This document shows, one piece after another, positions 49,901 to 59,338 of a stretch of 64,000 nucleotides of DNA (its first letter is position 1; each line of letters starts with the position of its first letter). The translations under genes were made by a program, and so were the position numbers. Origin of the DNA: Hydrogenophaga pseudoflava NBRC 102511 (GTDB lineage: Bacteria > Pseudomonadota > Gammaproteobacteria > Burkholderiales > Burkholderiaceae_C); the NCBI RefSeq assembly GCF_001592285.1, contig NZ_BCWQ01000012.1:1-64000 (forward strand). The letters run 5' to 3'. The notes beneath the pieces are model-generated. The model ran no database searches, was not told the origin of the DNA, and worked only from the letters and a program-made list of their open reading frames with translations.

Positions 49901-50336
49901 CTTCTTTTTTGCCTGCTGTGTTGGGTGGGCTGGGACGTGGGGTGCCCGTTCTCCGGCTCACCTCGCGGGCGTCGGTGCCTGTTTGCCGGTGCCACTTCGT
50001 CAACACCGGACCTGTGCGCGGCTGTGGGGGCAACCGCGAATGGAGCCTGCGCCCGGGCTCCCCACGCCCCAGCCCCGCAGACGGGTTGGCGCGCCAAGAA
50101 TCAAACGCCATGTCTCTCTTCGAGTGTCCGGGTCGCACTGCATGGGGGTGGTGAGGTCGGCGGGCGCAGGCTCCATTCGCGGTTGCCACAGAGTTGGCGC
50201 GCCAGTGACCTGGTTGGCGAAGGCATGCAGGCGGGCAGGGCGCGTCGCCCGCGAGCGTGAGCCGGAGAACGCCGGCCTCACCACCCGCATGACGCGAGGT
50301 GGATGAGCGAAACCGCCCGAACGCCAGCCAGCCAGC
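49901..50336. repeat. Non-coding stretch with nested inverted repeats
   Basis: No gene is seen in 436 bases. A 27-bp perfect inverted repeat has arms at 50029-50055 and 50161-50187. Outside it, a second pair of about 25 bases (about 49944-49970 and 50236-50265) matches with one extra base. A 12-bp direct copy, GTTGGCGCGCCA, occurs at 50085-50096 and 50193-50204. The whole could be a dead or non-autonomous element or a structured RNA. Confidence 0.65.
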
Positions 50337-51143
50337 TCACATCGCCCGAAACCGCCCCGCATAGAGCCGACTCACCGGCACCCGCTCCATCAACCCCGCC
50401 ACTTCCAGACTCAGCTTGCCGGCCTCGTCCCGGTGCACCGTTCGGACCGCGGTGGCACGCACCACCGTGCCCCGGTGCACCTGCCAGAACACGCTGCCGT
50501 CCAGCTGTGGCAACAGGTCCTTCAGCGGCGTGCGGATCAGCAGCTCGGCCTCGCCCGTCAGCACCCGCACGTACTTGTCGGCGGCCTCGAACACCAGCAC
50601 CTCGTCCACCGGGACCAGCCGGATCGTGCTGCCGACGCCGGCCTGGATCACCTTCAGTGCGGGCGCGGCAGGCGCTGCAAGCAGGGCGCGCAGGCGCTCG
50701 AAGGTCGCGTCGTCCGCGCCCGCCATCGGCGCGGGTGACGCCTGCCCGTCCATCCGTTGCTGCAGCCGCTGCTGCACCCGCTGCACCGTGCGCGCCAGCC
50801 GCACCGGCACCACCGGCTTGAGCACATAGTCCACCGCCTGCGCCTCGAAGGCCTGCACCGCGTACTGGTCGTAGGCCGTCACGAACACCAGCGAGGGAAA
50901 GGGGTGATCGTCCGGCCACTCTTCGGCCAGCTCGGCGGCCGCCTCCAGGCCGGTCATGCCGGGCATGCGGATGTCCAGGAACAGCACCTGCGGCCGCAGT
51001 GCCAGCGCCTGGCGCACCGCGCTCGCACCGTCCCCCACCTGCGCCGCTATGCGCAGTTCGGGCCAGGCACGCGCCAGCTCGGCCCGCAGCGCGGCGGCCA
51101 GCAGCGGTTCGTCTTCGGCGATCAGGGCGGTGATGGATGTCAT
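50337..51143 (-). CDS. LytTR-family response regulator (AlgR-like)
   Basis: 268 residues. Receiver domain 1-125 with the phosphoryl Asp in VLFLDIRMPGMTG and the conserved Lys in VLKPVVP; C-terminal LytTR DNA-binding domain from about 165 (DEVLVFEAADKYVRVLT onward). Overlaps its kinase gene by four bases, forming a two-component pair. It resembles AlgR, but the target genes are unknown. Confidence 0.9.
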   Translation of the reverse strand: MTSITALIAEDEPLLAAALRAELARAWPELRIAAQVGDGASAVRQALALRPQVLFLDIRMPGMTGLEAAAELAEEWPDDHPFPSLVFVTAYDQYAVQAFEAQAVDYVLKPVVPVRLARTVQRVQQRLQQRMDGQASPAPMAGADDATFERLRALLAAPAAPALKVIQAGVGSTIRLVPVDEVLVFEAADKYVRVLTGEAELLIRTPLKDLLPQLDGSVFWQVHRGTVVRATAVRTVHRDEAGKLSLEVAGLMERVPVSRLYAGRFRAM

Positions 51144-52234
51144 GGGGTGATCTGAAGGGGCAGCGTGAGCCGCACCGTGGTGCCCTGGGCGGGCTGGCTG
51201 ATGACCTGCACGGCGCCGGCGCCACCGGGCAGGCTGGCCATGCGCTCGCGCACCTGGGCCAGGCCGAAGCCGCCATCGGTGTCGGTGCGCTGCGCGTCGG
51301 GCGCCATGCCCACGCCGGTGTCGGTGATGTCGATCCGCAGCGTCTGGCCTTCGCAGCGCGCGACCACGTCGATGCGGCCGCCCTCGACGCGCGGCTCCAG
51401 CCCATGGCGGATGGCGTTTTCCACCAGCGGCTGCAGCAGCAGCGGCGGCACCGGGTGCGCCTGCAGCTCGGCCGGCAGGTCGAAGCCGAAGGCCAGCCGC
51501 GGCCCCATGCGCACCGCCATGAGTTCGAGGTAGTCGCCCAGCCGGGCGCATTCGTCGGCCAGTGTGTGGGAGCCTGCGGCGGCGTCGGCGCGCGAACCGC
51601 GCAGCGTGGCGCGCAGGTAGTCGTTGAGCCGGTCCAGCATCTGGACCGCACGCGGCGGGTCGGTCTGGATCAGCACCCGCAGGTTGGCCAGGGTGTTGAA
51701 CAGCATGTGCGGTTCGAGCTGCGTTTCCAGCAGCCTCAGTCGCGCTTCGGTGGCCTGGCGGCGCAAATCCTCGGCCTTGGCGCGCTGGTAGAAGCCCATC
51801 ACGAAGAAGCCCGAGATCACCATGCCCGAGAACCAGATGCCGAACAGCCGTTTGGGCGACTGGCTGACCAGGTCCCAGGTCGAGCGGCCGGCATAGGCGT
51901 CGCCGATGGCGGTGCCCAGGGTGTAGCCCAGTGTCGCCGCCACCAGCATGTAGGTGAACACACGCAGATTGGACGCCCAGTAGTGCGGCGGCGGTGTACG
52001 CAGCCAGCCATGCAGCGCGATGCGCAGCGGGTCGCTGAAGAACCAGATCGAGGTGCTGATCGCGTAGCTGTAGACCAGCGAGATGTCCAGCGGGTGGCTG
52101 CGTGCCCCGATGCCCCAGAGGATGAGGCCGATGGCGAGTGAAAAGCCCCATATCACCAGCAAACGCCGCAGCGCCCGCTCGCGTGCATCGGCAGGCAGCC
52201 AGCCGAACAGGCGGTGGGCGACGGCGGATTTCAT
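51140..52234 (-). CDS. LytS/AlgZ-type sensor histidine kinase
   Basis: 364 residues from the ATG at 52234. Four membrane helices (about 20-160), then the His_kinase domain with the phosphoryl His in LEPHMLFNTLANLRVL and a HATPase with NAIRHGLEPR, DTGVGM and GFGLAQVRERM. Partner of the LytTR regulator. The frame continues upstream to 52366 without homology. Confidence 0.9.
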   Translation of the reverse strand: MKSAVAHRLFGWLPADARERALRRLLVIWGFSLAIGLILWGIGARSHPLDISLVYSYAISTSIWFFSDPLRIALHGWLRTPPPHYWASNLRVFTYMLVAATLGYTLGTAIGDAYAGRSTWDLVSQSPKRLFGIWFSGMVISGFFVMGFYQRAKAEDLRRQATEARLRLLETQLEPHMLFNTLANLRVLIQTDPPRAVQMLDRLNDYLRATLRGSRADAAAGSHTLADECARLGDYLELMAVRMGPRLAFGFDLPAELQAHPVPPLLLQPLVENAIRHGLEPRVEGGRIDVVARCEGQTLRIDITDTGVGMAPDAQRTDTDGGFGLAQVRERMASLPGGAGAVQVISQPAQGTTVRLTLPLQITP

Positions 52235-52271
52235 GGCTGATTCGGTGGCTGGCGGAGCGGCGACGATTCTG

Positions 52272-52808
52272 TCATGCGCGGCGGCCGACCATGAGCCAGA
52301 GCGCCACGGGCCGGGCCGAGAACAGTCCGGTGAGGGCGCCATAGCCGGCGGCCATCGAGAGGGCAAAGAGCGGGTCCAGGCGCAGGCTGGGCTGCATGGA
52401 CAGCTCGACGCCCACGCCGTACTTGAGCAGGAAGATGGCGGCGATGGTCAGCAGGGGCAGGGCGCTTCCGGGCAGGGTGAACAGGCCGGTGGCGGGGTCG
52501 CGGGCGGTGCCGGTCGGCAGGGCGCGCGGGCCGCGCCAGGCCAGCACCAGGGCGCCCGCGGCCAGCCATACCAGCAGGCCAGGAGCCAGCCAGGGGCCGG
52601 CGGCCAGGTCGCTGCCCAGGCTGATCAGCGAGAACGCGGTCAGGCCCATCGCCGGCGCGGCCGCGCGGCGCAGGCCGATGTGGCGGGTGCGCAGCTGGGT
52701 CGCGCCCAGCGTCAACAGGCCGGCCAGCAGGCCCCAGACCCAGGTCGGGGTGCGCCGCAGGATCTCGGCGCCGGCTTCGGGGTGGTTCATCAGCAACTGG
52801 ATCAGCAT
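52272..52808 (-). CDS. DUF6622-like membrane protein
   Basis: 178 residues with five or six hydrophobic segments and the conserved start LLMNHPEAGAEILRRTPTWVWGLL. It resembles DUF6622, an uncharacterised membrane family. Lies 37 bases upstream of the kinase gene on the same strand and might be co-transcribed. Confidence 0.7.
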   Translation of the reverse strand: MLIQLLMNHPEAGAEILRRTPTWVWGLLAGLLTLGATQLRTRHIGLRRAAAPAMGLTAFSLISLGSDLAAGPWLAPGLLVWLAAGALVLAWRGPRALPTGTARDPATGLFTLPGSALPLLTIAAIFLLKYGVGVELSMQPSLRLDPLFALSMAAGYGALTGLFSARPVALWLMVGRRA

Positions 52809-52991
52809 GGGGTTCTCCGTCGGGTGGCGATGGGCGCACTGTGCCGGTCGCCCGCGTGCCCGGCCAGTGCCGCGAGACGGAACATCTGGAAACCTTCGCG
52901 AAGTGCGGCCAGCGGGGAGCGAAATGCAGGCTTCCTACAATCGACCGACCGCTCCCCGCCCGGGGTGGCGGCCTTCGAGGACACCGACTTC

Positions 52992-53567
52992 ATGACGCTT
53001 CCCGTGCTTCCCCGGCGCCGCCTGGCCGCCGCATCGCTGACCCTGCTGGCCCTGGCCGGCTGCAACGCCCTGCCCACCGGCCCGCGCCAGGTGAACATCA
53101 GCGAAGCCCAGCTGCTCGAACGCATCGCCACGCGCTTCCCGGTCAAGCAGCGCTACCTGGGCCTGCTGGAAACCACGCTGGACCAGCCCCGGCTGCGCCT
53201 GCGGCCCGAGGAGAACCGGGTCGGCACCCTGGTGAACTATCTGATCGCGCTGCCCCTGCCCGGGCAGTCGGACATCAAGGGCCAGCTGGAGCTGAGCTAC
53301 GGCCTGCGCTTCGAGCCCTCGGACACCACGCTGCGGCTGACGCAGGCGCGGGTGGAGCGGCTGGACGTGGACGGGATGAACGCCGCCCAGGCGGCGCAGG
53401 TGAAGAAGGTGGGCGGCCTGCTGGCCGAGGACCTGCTGAACGAGGCGGTGGTGCACCGCTTCAAGAAGGAAGACCTGGAGTCGCTGGCCGGCCGCGGCTA
53501 CCGGCCCGGCGCGCTGCGCGTCGTGCCCGGCGGGCTGCAGCTCACCCTCGAACCCCTGGCGCGCTGA
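52992..53567 (+). CDS. DUF1439 lipoprotein
   Basis: 191 residues with a lipoprotein signal (LTLLALAGC, Cys at about 23) and a YceB-like domain ([27 protein letters not shown]). DUF1439 proteins are outer-membrane-associated lipoproteins of unknown role. Ends ten bases before uppP and is probably co-transcribed with it. Confidence 0.85.
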   Translation: MTLPVLPRRRLAAASLTLLALAGCNALPTGPRQVNISEAQLLERIATRFPVKQRYLGLLETTLDQPRLRLRPEENRVGTLVNYLIALPLPGQSDIKGQLELSYGLRFEPSDTTLRLTQARVERLDVDGMNAAQAAQVKKVGGLLAEDLLNEAVVHRFKKEDLESLAGRGYRPGALRVVPGGLQLTLEPLAR

Positions 53568-53577
53568 GGGCCACACC

Positions 53578-54402
53578 ATGGACCTCATGCTGCTGATCAA
53601 GGCCGCCATCATGGGCGTGGTGGAAGGGCTGACCGAGTTCCTTCCGATTTCGTCGACCGGCCACCTCATCCTGGCCGGCACGCTGCTGGACTTCCACGAC
53701 GAACGCGCCAAGGTGTTCGAGATCGCGATCCAGACCGGCGCCATCTTCGCGGTGATCATCGTGTTCTGGCAGCGCATCCGGGCCACCATCGTCGGCCTGC
53801 CGTCCGAGCGGGATGCGCAGCGCTTCGCGCTCAACGTGGTGATCGGCTGCGTGCCCGCCGTGGTGCTGGGTCTGTTGCTGGGCAAGGCCATCAAGGCGCA
53901 CCTGTTCACGCCCACGGTGGTGGCGCTGGCCTTCATCGCCGGCGCCTTCGTGATCCTCTGGGCCGAGCGGCGCCCGCCCTCGGCCGCGCGCGTGCAGTCG
54001 CTGGACGAGCTGACGCCGCTGGACGCGCTCAAGGTGGGGCTGGCGCAATGCTTCGGCCTGGTGCCGGGCACCAGCCGCTCGGGCTCCACCATCATCGGCG
54101 GCATGCTGTTCGGCCTCTCGCGCCAGGTGGCGACCGACTTCAGCTTCTTCCTGGGCATTCCGATCCTGATCGGCGCCGGCGCCTACAGCCTCTACAAGGA
54201 GCGCGCGCTGCTGTCGGCCGCCGACATCCCCATGTTCGCGGTCGGCCTGCTGTTTGCCTTCCTCAGCGCCTGGGTCTGCATCCGCTGGCTGCTGCGCTAC
54301 GTGGCCAGCCACAGCTTCGTGCCGTTCGCCTGGTACCGGATCGCCTTCGGTGTGCTGATCCTGCTGACCGCCCACTTCGGCTGGGTCGACTGGTCGGCCT
54401 GA
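53578..54402 (+). CDS. uppP: Undecaprenyl-diphosphatase
   Basis: Recycles the lipid carrier of cell-wall synthesis by removing a phosphate from undecaprenyl diphosphate. 274 residues, about eight membrane helices. The active-site motifs [17 protein letters not shown] and [15 protein letters not shown] are intact. Also known as BacA because extra copies give bacitracin resistance. Confidence 0.96.
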   Translation: MDLMLLIKAAIMGVVEGLTEFLPISSTGHLILAGTLLDFHDERAKVFEIAIQTGAIFAVIIVFWQRIRATIVGLPSERDAQRFALNVVIGCVPAVVLGLLLGKAIKAHLFTPTVVALAFIAGAFVILWAERRPPSAARVQSLDELTPLDALKVGLAQCFGLVPGTSRSGSTIIGGMLFGLSRQVATDFSFFLGIPILIGAGAYSLYKERALLSAADIPMFAVGLLFAFLSAWVCIRWLLRYVASHSFVPFAWYRIAFGVLILLTAHFGWVDWSA

Positions 54403-54421
54403 GGGCGGAGAACACGGCCCG

Positions 54422-55702
54422 GTGACCACCATGGGTTCGCTGCTCTGGCGGCTGTCCACGCTGCTCGGTGGCGTCGGGCTGCTGGTGGTGGGCGTGGGCC
54501 TGCTGTTCTCGGTGCTGGGCTTGCGTGCGGGGGCGGCCGACTTCTCGCGCCTGGCGCTGGGCCTGGTGACATCGGCCTACTTCGCTGGCTTCGTGCTGGG
54601 CACCTACCTCTGCCCGAAGGTGATCCGCCGGGTGGGCCACATCCGTGCCTTCGCGGCCATGGCCTCGCTGGCATCGACCATGCCGATCCTGCACGCGCTG
54701 TGGATCGACCCCTGGTTCTGGGGCCTTTTGCGCCTGGTCACCGGCGTGTGCATGGTGGGTCTGTACATCGTGGTGGAGAGCTGGCTGAACGCGCTGGCAC
54801 CCAGCGAACACCGCGGCAAGCTGTTCGCGGTCTACATGGCGATCAATTTCGTGGCGCTGGCGTTGGGGCAGTGGCTCATCCTGGTGGGTGACCGGCTGGG
54901 CTTCGTGCCGTTCGCGTTGGTCTCTGTGATGTTCTCGTTCGCACTGCTGCCGATCACCATGACGCCGGTGGACGAACCCGAGCCGGTGCAGGCGCCCCGG
55001 CTGAGCATGCGCAGCCTCTACGACGCGTCGCCCATGGGCATGGCGGCGGCCCTCTGTTCGGGGCTGGTCACCGGGTCGTTCTACGGGCTGGCGGCGTCGT
55101 TCGCGCAGGGCGCCGGGCTGGGCGATGGCGCTGTGGCCAGTTTCATGGCCGCGACCATCCTGGGTGGAGCGGTGTTCCAGTGGCCGGTCGGGCATTTCTC
55201 GGACACCCACGACCGGCGCCTGGTGCTGCTGTGGGTGTGCCTGCTCGGTGCGGGCCTGTGCGGCCTGGGCTGGCTGGTGGCGGGCATCGCGGCGCCCTGG
55301 CTGCTGGCGCTGGCGCCGCTGCTCGGCGGCCTGATCTTCGCGATCTATGGCCTGGGTGTGGCGCACGTGAACGATGTGATCGACTCCAGCCGGCTGGTGG
55401 AGTTCACCGGAGGCCTCCTGTTGCTGCATGGTGCCGGTGCGGCACTGGGACCGACCCTGGCCGGCACGGTGATGGAGGTGGCCGGTTCCGACAGCCTGAT
55501 GCTGTGCTTCGCCGCGGTGCTGGGCGGGCTGGCGATCTACACCCTCAAGCGCCTGGGGGTCGCCGGCCCGGTGCCTGCCGAGGACAAGGCGCAGTTCGTG
55601 CTCATGGGCGGAGGGTCCCAGGCGGTGCTGCAGATGGACCCGCGCCAGTCCGGGGCAACAGGCCCGGACGATGCGGCGTCCGCCAGCACGCCGCCCCACT
55701 GA
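54422..55702 (+). CDS. Major facilitator superfamily transporter (YcaD-like)
   Basis: 426 residues, 12 membrane helices. The region RLALGLVTSAYFAGFVLGTYL and the central GHFSDTHDRRLVLLWVC give the MFS pattern. It resembles the YcaD/UMF family with a cytoplasmic C-terminal tail. Substrate unknown. The GTG at 54422 is taken, with an ATG at 54431 as alternative. Twenty bases after uppP. Confidence 0.82.
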   Translation: MTTMGSLLWRLSTLLGGVGLLVVGVGLLFSVLGLRAGAADFSRLALGLVTSAYFAGFVLGTYLCPKVIRRVGHIRAFAAMASLASTMPILHALWIDPWFWGLLRLVTGVCMVGLYIVVESWLNALAPSEHRGKLFAVYMAINFVALALGQWLILVGDRLGFVPFALVSVMFSFALLPITMTPVDEPEPVQAPRLSMRSLYDASPMGMAAALCSGLVTGSFYGLAASFAQGAGLGDGAVASFMAATILGGAVFQWPVGHFSDTHDRRLVLLWVCLLGAGLCGLGWLVAGIAAPWLLALAPLLGGLIFAIYGLGVAHVNDVIDSSRLVEFTGGLLLLHGAGAALGPTLAGTVMEVAGSDSLMLCFAAVLGGLAIYTLKRLGVAGPVPAEDKAQFVLMGGGSQAVLQMDPRQSGATGPDDAASASTPPH

Positions 55703-55717
55703 ACGTCCCAGGCGGGG

Positions 55718-57622
55718 TCAGGCGGGATCGCCCAGCGTGAATCCGAATGTGGCTCCCGCGCCCGGACGGGCTTCGGCCCGCAATTCCCCGCCATGGCGCT
55801 GCACGATGCGGCGCGCCGTGGCCAGGCCGATGCCCAGACCGGCGAACTCGCTCGGTCCGTGCAGGCGCTGGAAGGGCTGGAACAGCTTGCTGGCGCGCGC
55901 CATGTCGAAACCCGTGCCGTTGTCGCTGACGCAGAACTCGCGCCCGCCATCGGCCTCGCGCGAGAACACCCGGATGCGGGCCGGTGCCACACCGGCGGTG
56001 TACTTCCAGGCGTTGTTCAGCAGGTTCTGCATCAGCGCCTCGATCAGCGCCGGATCGGCCTGCACGAGCAGGTCGGGCTCGATCTCCCACTCGACCGCGC
56101 GCTGGGGTTCGGCCACCGACAGCTCCTCGAGGATGCGGGTGGCGATGGCGCTCAGGTTCACGTTCTCGCGTTGCACCTCGCCGCGTGAGTACTGCGAGAG
56201 CTTGAGCAGCCCGTCGATCAGCTCGCCCATCTTCTTGCTTGCGCCCATGATGCGGCCGAGGTGTTCCTGGCTGGCGGTGTCCAGGCCCGGGTTGTCTTCC
56301 CGCAGGGCCTGCGCGAAGCCATTGATGATGCGCAGCGGCGACCGCAGGTCGTGCGCCACCGCGTACGAGTAGCTCTCCAGCTCGTCGTAGGCGTCTCGCA
56401 GCGCGCGTGTGCGGTCGCGGATGCGCTGCTCCAGCGTCGCGTTGAGCTGCTGGAACTCCAGTTCGATGCGTTTGCGTTCGGTGATGTCCTGCGTCACGCC
56501 CAGGGCCCGGATCGCGCGGCCCTGGGGGTCGCGTTCGAACTCCGCCTTCACCGAATGCCAGTACTCGTGCCCGTCAAGAACGACCCGGTACTCGATCTCG
56601 TAGACGGCCTCTCCCTTGACGGCCCGTGGCCACAGCGCCATCACCCGCAGGCGGTCGTCGGGGTGGATCATGTCCAGCATGTCCTTGATGCCGTATTCGT
56701 TGGACGGGAAGGAGAGGAAGGACTCGCTCTTGGTGAGGTTGCCGATCCGGCCGGTGGCGAGGTCGGCCTGCCAGGCGCCGATGTTCGCCAGCTTCTGTGC
56801 CTGGCTCATGAGGTTCTGGCTGGTGCGCAGGGCCTCTTCCGCGGCCTTCTGGGCGCTGATGTCCTGCACCACCGCTATGAGGTAATCGGGCTCGCCGCTG
56901 GATTTGCGCACCAGCGCCACCGTCAGCTGGACCCACACGATGTGTCCGTCCTTGTGCCGGTAGCGCTTCTCCAGCATGTAGCTGATCCGTGCGCCGGTCA
57001 GCGCCTCGTCGAGCATGCGCAGGTCGGGGCCGATGTCCTCGGCGACGGTGATGTCCTGGAAGCTCAGGTGCGCCAGCTCGTCCTTGCTGTAGCCGACCAT
57101 GTTGCAGAAGGTCTGGTTGGCGCGGAGCAGCCGGCCTCGGGTGTCGACGTGGGTGATGCCCGAGGCCGCGTGCTCGAAGGTGTCCAGGAGGTGCTGCTGC
57201 GCCAGCCGGATCTGCCGGTCCGCTGCCTGCAGCTGCCGGTTGCGCGACTGCATCAGCGCAATCGCCCCGACCACCACCAGCTGGGTGATCAGGTGCCAGG
57301 TGTTGAGCCAGAAGGCTTCCTCCAGGTTCTGGAACACGAAGGACCCGTAGGGCGGCACCATGAAGAAATTGACCAGCAGCATGCCCAGTGCGAGGCTGAC
57401 CAGTCCGGGGCCGAGGCCACCGTAGAGGGCCGAAAGCGCCACCGCGAGCGCAGGGGTGATGAAGCGCCCGCCGGAGTCGGCCGGCGCCAGTGCGACGCGC
57501 GCCCAGACCGCGATCAGCGTCAGCACGATGGCCGCTCCATAGCGCAGCCAGGCCGGGTGATCGGTCCAGTCGTGGGAGGCACGGCCGGCAGTGGCCGTGT
57601 GTGGGTTGGACGCAGCGCTCAT
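55718..57622 (-). CDS. Membrane-bound PAS-PAS sensor histidine kinase
   Basis: 634 residues. An N-terminal DUF4118-like four-helix membrane region (to about 120), two PAS domains (about 140-265 and 290-390), a coiled coil, then HisKA (VAHDLRSPLRIINGF) and HATPase (NLLNNAWKYT, DNGTGF, GLGIGLATARRI). All catalytic boxes are intact. No cognate regulator is adjacent. Its C-terminus is close in sequence to that of the kinase at 22882-24429. Confidence 0.88.
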   Translation of the reverse strand: MSAASNPHTATAGRASHDWTDHPAWLRYGAAIVLTLIAVWARVALAPADSGGRFITPALAVALSALYGGLGPGLVSLALGMLLVNFFMVPPYGSFVFQNLEEAFWLNTWHLITQLVVVGAIALMQSRNRQLQAADRQIRLAQQHLLDTFEHAASGITHVDTRGRLLRANQTFCNMVGYSKDELAHLSFQDITVAEDIGPDLRMLDEALTGARISYMLEKRYRHKDGHIVWVQLTVALVRKSSGEPDYLIAVVQDISAQKAAEEALRTSQNLMSQAQKLANIGAWQADLATGRIGNLTKSESFLSFPSNEYGIKDMLDMIHPDDRLRVMALWPRAVKGEAVYEIEYRVVLDGHEYWHSVKAEFERDPQGRAIRALGVTQDITERKRIELEFQQLNATLEQRIRDRTRALRDAYDELESYSYAVAHDLRSPLRIINGFAQALREDNPGLDTASQEHLGRIMGASKKMGELIDGLLKLSQYSRGEVQRENVNLSAIATRILEELSVAEPQRAVEWEIEPDLLVQADPALIEALMQNLLNNAWKYTAGVAPARIRVFSREADGGREFCVSDNGTGFDMARASKLFQPFQRLHGPSEFAGLGIGLATARRIVQRHGGELRAEARPGAGATFGFTLGDPA

Positions 57623-57656
57623 GGTGCTTGCAGCATCCTACCCCGGGTACCCGGGA

Positions 57657-58511
57657 TCAAGCGCCGGAAAAGCCCGGATTTTTCAGCGCCTGCAGGCAGG
57701 CGTCGATGGCCGCAGCGGTCTCGTGCGGGCGTTCCATGGGGAACAGGTGGCTACCCGGGAGCATGCGCAGGCGCTCGGGATGGGGCCCCACCAGCTTGCG
57801 CGTCATGGCCATGCCGACCTGTTTCATCTCCTGCGAGTCATTGCCACCCAGGAAGCCCACCGGGCACTGCAGCGGATGGCGCCGCAGCAGGCGGTCGAGG
57901 TTGTGCGGCAGGGTGTTGTAGATCGCGGTCTCGATGTCGCGGTCGAAGGCCAGCACGCGGCGTGGCCCCTGGGGCGTGGTTGCATCCAGCGTGCCGTGTT
58001 CGATGTAGTCGCGCAGCACCTGGGGTTCCCAGGCGGCGAAGGCCTTCTTGCGGGCAAAGTGGTCGAAGGCCGACTGGGCATCGGGCCAGCTGTGGCGGCG
58101 GATGCGGCTGATCTTGCCGGGCGAGATCGATCCCACCAGCTGCGTGCGCTTGGCCAGCTCCAGCGCCCGCGCCCGCCAGCCGCCGAGCACCGGCGAGTCG
58201 ATCAGCAGCACACCCTGCACGCCGTGGCCGCCGAGCCGGGGGTGGCGCGCGGCGCACATGATGCTCAGGAAGCCGCCGAGCGAGTGCCCGACCAGCCAGG
58301 CCGGCTTGCCGTGCTTTTCGATTTCAGGGCCGGCGAAGTCGGCCAGCTGCTGCACCAGGTGCGGCCAGTTGCTGGTGACCGGGTACTTCGGGTCGTGGCC
58401 GAACTTCTCCACCGCACGCACCGCGTGGCCGCGCGCCCGCAGCGACTTGAACAGCACGCCGTAGGTGCTGGCCGGGAAGCTGTTGGCGTGGGAGAAAACG
58501 ATCAGGGACAT
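57657..58511 (-). CDS. Alpha/beta hydrolase
   Basis: 284 residues with the nucleophile elbow VGHSLGGFL, the oxyanion region FSHANSFPAS and a C-terminal PGSHLFPMERP that supplies the His. Substrate unknown. Its ATG overlaps the Anbu stop by one base (TGATG) and so is coupled to it. Confidence 0.88.
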   Translation of the reverse strand: MSLIVFSHANSFPASTYGVLFKSLRARGHAVRAVEKFGHDPKYPVTSNWPHLVQQLADFAGPEIEKHGKPAWLVGHSLGGFLSIMCAARHPRLGGHGVQGVLLIDSPVLGGWRARALELAKRTQLVGSISPGKISRIRRHSWPDAQSAFDHFARKKAFAAWEPQVLRDYIEHGTLDATTPQGPRRVLAFDRDIETAIYNTLPHNLDRLLRRHPLQCPVGFLGGNDSQEMKQVGMAMTRKLVGPHPERLRMLPGSHLFPMERPHETAAAIDACLQALKNPGFSGA

Positions 58512-59338
58512 CAGATCAGCTTCTCTTTCGGGTTCGTGATCTTCTTGAGGGGCTGGCTGCGCGTGCTGCAGCCCATCAGCGGCACGGTGGTCGGCGAACC
58601 GTCCCAGACCGGGTGCTCGATGGCGTCGAACACCTCGCGCAGCTTCTGGCCCCAGGTGTTGCGCACCATGCGAAAGTAGGGGTTGTTCTCATCGATGCAG
58701 GTGATCCGGTCGGTCTTGAGCGCGTCGACTTCGTAGACCACCAGGTCCAGCGGCAGGCCCACCGACAGGTTCGACTTGAGCGTGCTGTCCATCGACACCA
58801 GCGCGCACTTGGCGGCCTCGTCCAGCGGTGTGTCGGGTGTGATCACACGGTCCAGCACGGGTTTGCCGTACTTGGATTCGCCGATCTGGAAGAAGGGCGT
58901 CTCGGGCGTGGCCTCGATGAAGTTGCCGGCCGAGTAGACCTGGAACAGGCGCATGCCCTCGCTGCCGATCTGCCCGCCGAAGATCATGGACACGTTGAAG
59001 TCCACGCCGGCGCGCTTGAGCGCCTCGCCATCGCGTTCGAACACATGCCGCACGGCCGATCCCAGAACGCGCGCGGCGTCGAACATGCTCCTGGCGTTCC
59101 AGATGGTGACCGGGTCGCCGCCCTCGTGGTCGGCCAGCTGCTCGACCTGCAGGATCTCGCGCACCGACTGCGAGATGCTCAGGTTGCCGGCCGAGAGCAG
59201 GCACATGAAGCGGTCGCCCGGCTTCTCGTAAACGATCATCTTGCGGAAGGTGCTGATCTGGTCCAGACCCGCGTTGGTGCGGGAATCGGAGAGAAAGACC
59301 AGTCCGGCCTTGAGTTTGACGGCGACGCAGTAGGTCAT
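58511..59338 (-). CDS. Anbu proteasome-like peptidase
   Basis: 275 residues of the 20S-proteasome beta fold. [22 protein letters not shown] begins with Thr2, the nucleophile once Met is removed, with Asp17 and Lys32-like residues (SDSRT and FRKM). This is the ancestral beta subunit family, which forms open ring assemblies of unclear biological role. Overlaps the mutS stop by four bases. Its usual partners (transglutaminase-like, alpha-E and ATP-grasp genes) are not in this window. Confidence 0.92.
   Translation of the reverse strand: MTYCVAVKLKAGLVFLSDSRTNAGLDQISTFRKMIVYEKPGDRFMCLLSAGNLSISQSVREILQVEQLADHEGGDPVTIWNARSMFDAARVLGSAVRHVFERDGEALKRAGVDFNVSMIFGGQIGSEGMRLFQVYSAGNFIEATPETPFFQIGESKYGKPVLDRVITPDTPLDEAAKCALVSMDSTLKSNLSVGLPLDLVVYEVDALKTDRITCIDENNPYFRMVRNTWGQKLREVFDAIEHPVWDGSPTTVPLMGCSTRSQPLKKITNPKEKLI

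Noticed and set aside
49901-50336. CRISPR array
   Set aside because: Repeats are inverted and irregularly spaced, not short direct repeats with equal spacers, and no cas gene is present.
56261-58111. A 616-codon plus-strand frame
   Set aside because: Antisense to a well-supported PAS histidine kinase and the hydrolase gene.
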